Below, one piece after another: positions 63,043 to 64,000 of a stretch of 64,000 bases of DNA (positions within the stretch are counted from its first letter, which is position 1; each line of letters starts with the position of its first letter). A model generated the notes under the pieces. That model ran no database searches, was not told the DNA's origin, and saw nothing but the letters and a program-made list of their open reading frames with translations. The DNA is taken from assembly GCA_002077045.2 (NCBI GenBank), contig KZ111145.1, positions 716,260 through 780,259 on the forward strand, given 5' to 3'. The stretch comes from Rachicladosporium sp. CCFEE 5018 (Eukaryota; Ascomycota; Dothideomycetes; Cladosporiales; Cladosporiaceae). The position numbers and the translations under genes were made by a program.

Positions 63043-64000
63043 ATGGTCCCTCGACTCGACAACACTGAGCGGCCGCTTCCCTTGCGACAGAACAACAATA
63101 TGGAGCCACTACAGCAGCCATCGGCCGATGACGAGGCGATAGAGATCATCGACGCACGCCCAAAAACTCGGCCAAGCACGGCGCGCAGCTCTACTGACCC
63201 TTCGCCGTCAGCGATCCTGCAGGACTACTTTAGTAGTCTGCCTGCTGGGAGACCAGTCAGCAGTCACCGGAATCGCTCGCCTTACTCACGCTCTCACCTG
63301 CGATCGAGATCCAGTGGATCTACCCTTCAAGCGCCGCTCATGACGCGCGCGCACTCTCTGCCATCAGTGCACGCCGCCTCACGCGCCTTCGAAAGCCCAA
63401 GTCCCTCCAGCGGCTCCTTGTCGCCCGCCCCTCGCTCACCCGCGAGAGTCCGATCGCCATTCAAGGAGCAACAACAGGACGGCTACCTGCCGCCCCCTCG
63501 CTCACCAAGCTGGTACGAAGGCACGACCCCGAGCAGTGGCGGCGGAATCGAAAGTATACACGAGGATATGGAGCTGGACCTCACACCACGTGCGCAGCAA
63601 CCTTTGCCGTCACCCTCAGCGATAGCAGGCGCCTCATTCTCGCGGTCGGGCTCGTTGCGCAGACGACCTGTGTCACCACTTCACACCACAGGCAATATGT
63701 CAGCACCTTCATTCCCAGCAAGTGTGATCGACCAGAATGTTCCGATCCATCACGCAACTACTTCGTCATCCTCGTCATCCTCGTCGCCGAGTCTAGGAGC
63801 GACGAAATTCAACGAGTCATTCCCCTCAGGCCTCTCGCTACATCACTATGCTAGCAACTCCAGCTTCTCCTCTCTCTCCTCTACTCCGTCATCAATGCGG
63901 TCCAGGTCACCCTCGATATCATCGCTGGACACGATCGAAGACGCACCAGACGCCGAATCTGAGGCAGTCGAAGAGGAGCGCAAACGGATCGCAGAGCGGG
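63043..64000 (+). CDS. Ser/Pro-rich protein, 5' part (runs off window)
   Basis: An ATG at 63043 opens a frame with no stop through the end of the window, 319 codons so far. It is rich in Ser, Pro and Arg (SRSHLRSRSSGSTLQAPL, SPSPSSGSLSPAPRSP, SSSSSSSPSLG), with a more conserved-looking end (SLDTIEDAPDAESEAVEEER) entering a charged helix. It resembles fungal proteins annotated as basic proline-rich; role unknown. The 3' end lies outside. Confidence 0.72.
   Translation, partial: MVPRLDNTERPLPLRQNNNMEPLQQPSADDEAIEIIDARPKTRPSTARSSTDPSPSAILQDYFSSLPAGRPVSSHRNRSPYSRSHLRSRSSGSTLQAPLMTRAHSLPSVHAASRAFESPSPSSGSLSPAPRSPARVRSPFKEQQQDGYLPPPRSPSWYEGTTPSSGGGIESIHEDMELDLTPRAQQPLPSPSAIAGASFSRSGSLRRRPVSPLHTTGNMSAPSFPASVIDQNVPIHHATTSSSSSSSSPSLGATKFNESFPSGLSLHHYASNSSFSSLSSTPSSMRSRSPSISSLDTIEDAPDAESEAVEEERKRIAER

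Noticed and set aside
1..64000. CRISPR array, rRNA operon, transposon ends or telomeric repeats
   Set aside because: No regularly spaced repeats, no rRNA-like sequence, no transposase or reverse-transcriptase motifs and no terminal repeat arrays were seen.

Overview
The window is nuclear DNA of a filamentous or yeast-like ascomycete. Evidence: short GT-AG introns of about 45-65 nt with CTAAC/CTAAT-like branch sites, compact genes on both strands, and fungal families (kinesin-1, Pkh/Ksg1-type PDK1 kinase, PDR-type ABC transporter, aquaglyceroporin, UBE2O-like enzyme). A diploid or hybrid Dothideomycete black yeast (for example a Hortaea-like species) would fit, but that identification is inference.

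The layout is dominated by duplicated blocks that meet at N gaps. Block 1 (kinesin tail, small 'GSDGVFRS' gene, UBE2O-like, SDR, decayed GSDGVFRS copy, small Cys/His-repeat gene, PDK1 tail) occurs at 6154-18465 and again at 18566-29705. Block 2 (PDR transporter, small '2EXR/F-box-like' gene, tRNA-Glu, aquaglyceroporin, two more 2EXR-like loci, membrane protein) occurs at 38007-48891 and again at 48902-59396. The break points are exactly the gaps at 18466-18565, 29706-29805 (100 N each) and 48892-48901 (10 N). This is what is expected when contigs from two diverged haplotypes or subgenomes are placed end to end. I therefore read the copies as alleles or homeologs (called A and B), not as proven tandem duplications. 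The inferred single-copy order is: hydrolase-ankyrin gene, kinesin, GSDGVFRS gene, UBE2O-like, SDR, Cys/His-repeat gene, PDK1, disordered protein, charged zinc-binding-like protein, PDR transporter, 2EXR-like, tRNA-Glu, aquaglyceroporin, two 2EXR-like, membrane protein, peptidase pseudogene, Ser/Pro-rich protein.

Having both copies gives an internal comparative test: frames kept open in both copies are probably real, and lesions in only one are recent. This test supports the most unusual gene, a four-exon small protein at 16539-16998 and 26696-27149. It encodes three C-x4-C-xn-C-x2-3-H modules, one per exon, with every intron in phase 1 inside the His codon, and ends in a CaaX-type CCVVQ. The same comparison reveals a six-member GSDGVFRS family of unknown function with intact, secreted and decayed members, a GC-AG intron in one SDR copy, a PDR intron with no usable AG acceptor, an extra in-frame 5' exon for the aquaglyceroporin, a tRNA-Glu gene inverted between copies, and independently broken 2EXR-like alleles.

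The genes are mostly housekeeping: transport (kinesin-1), signalling (PDK1), ubiquitylation (UBE2O-like), lipid or retinoid-type redox (SDR), drug or sterol efflux (PDR) and glycerol/water flux (aquaglyceroporin). No operon, CRISPR array, rRNA or clear transposon was seen.
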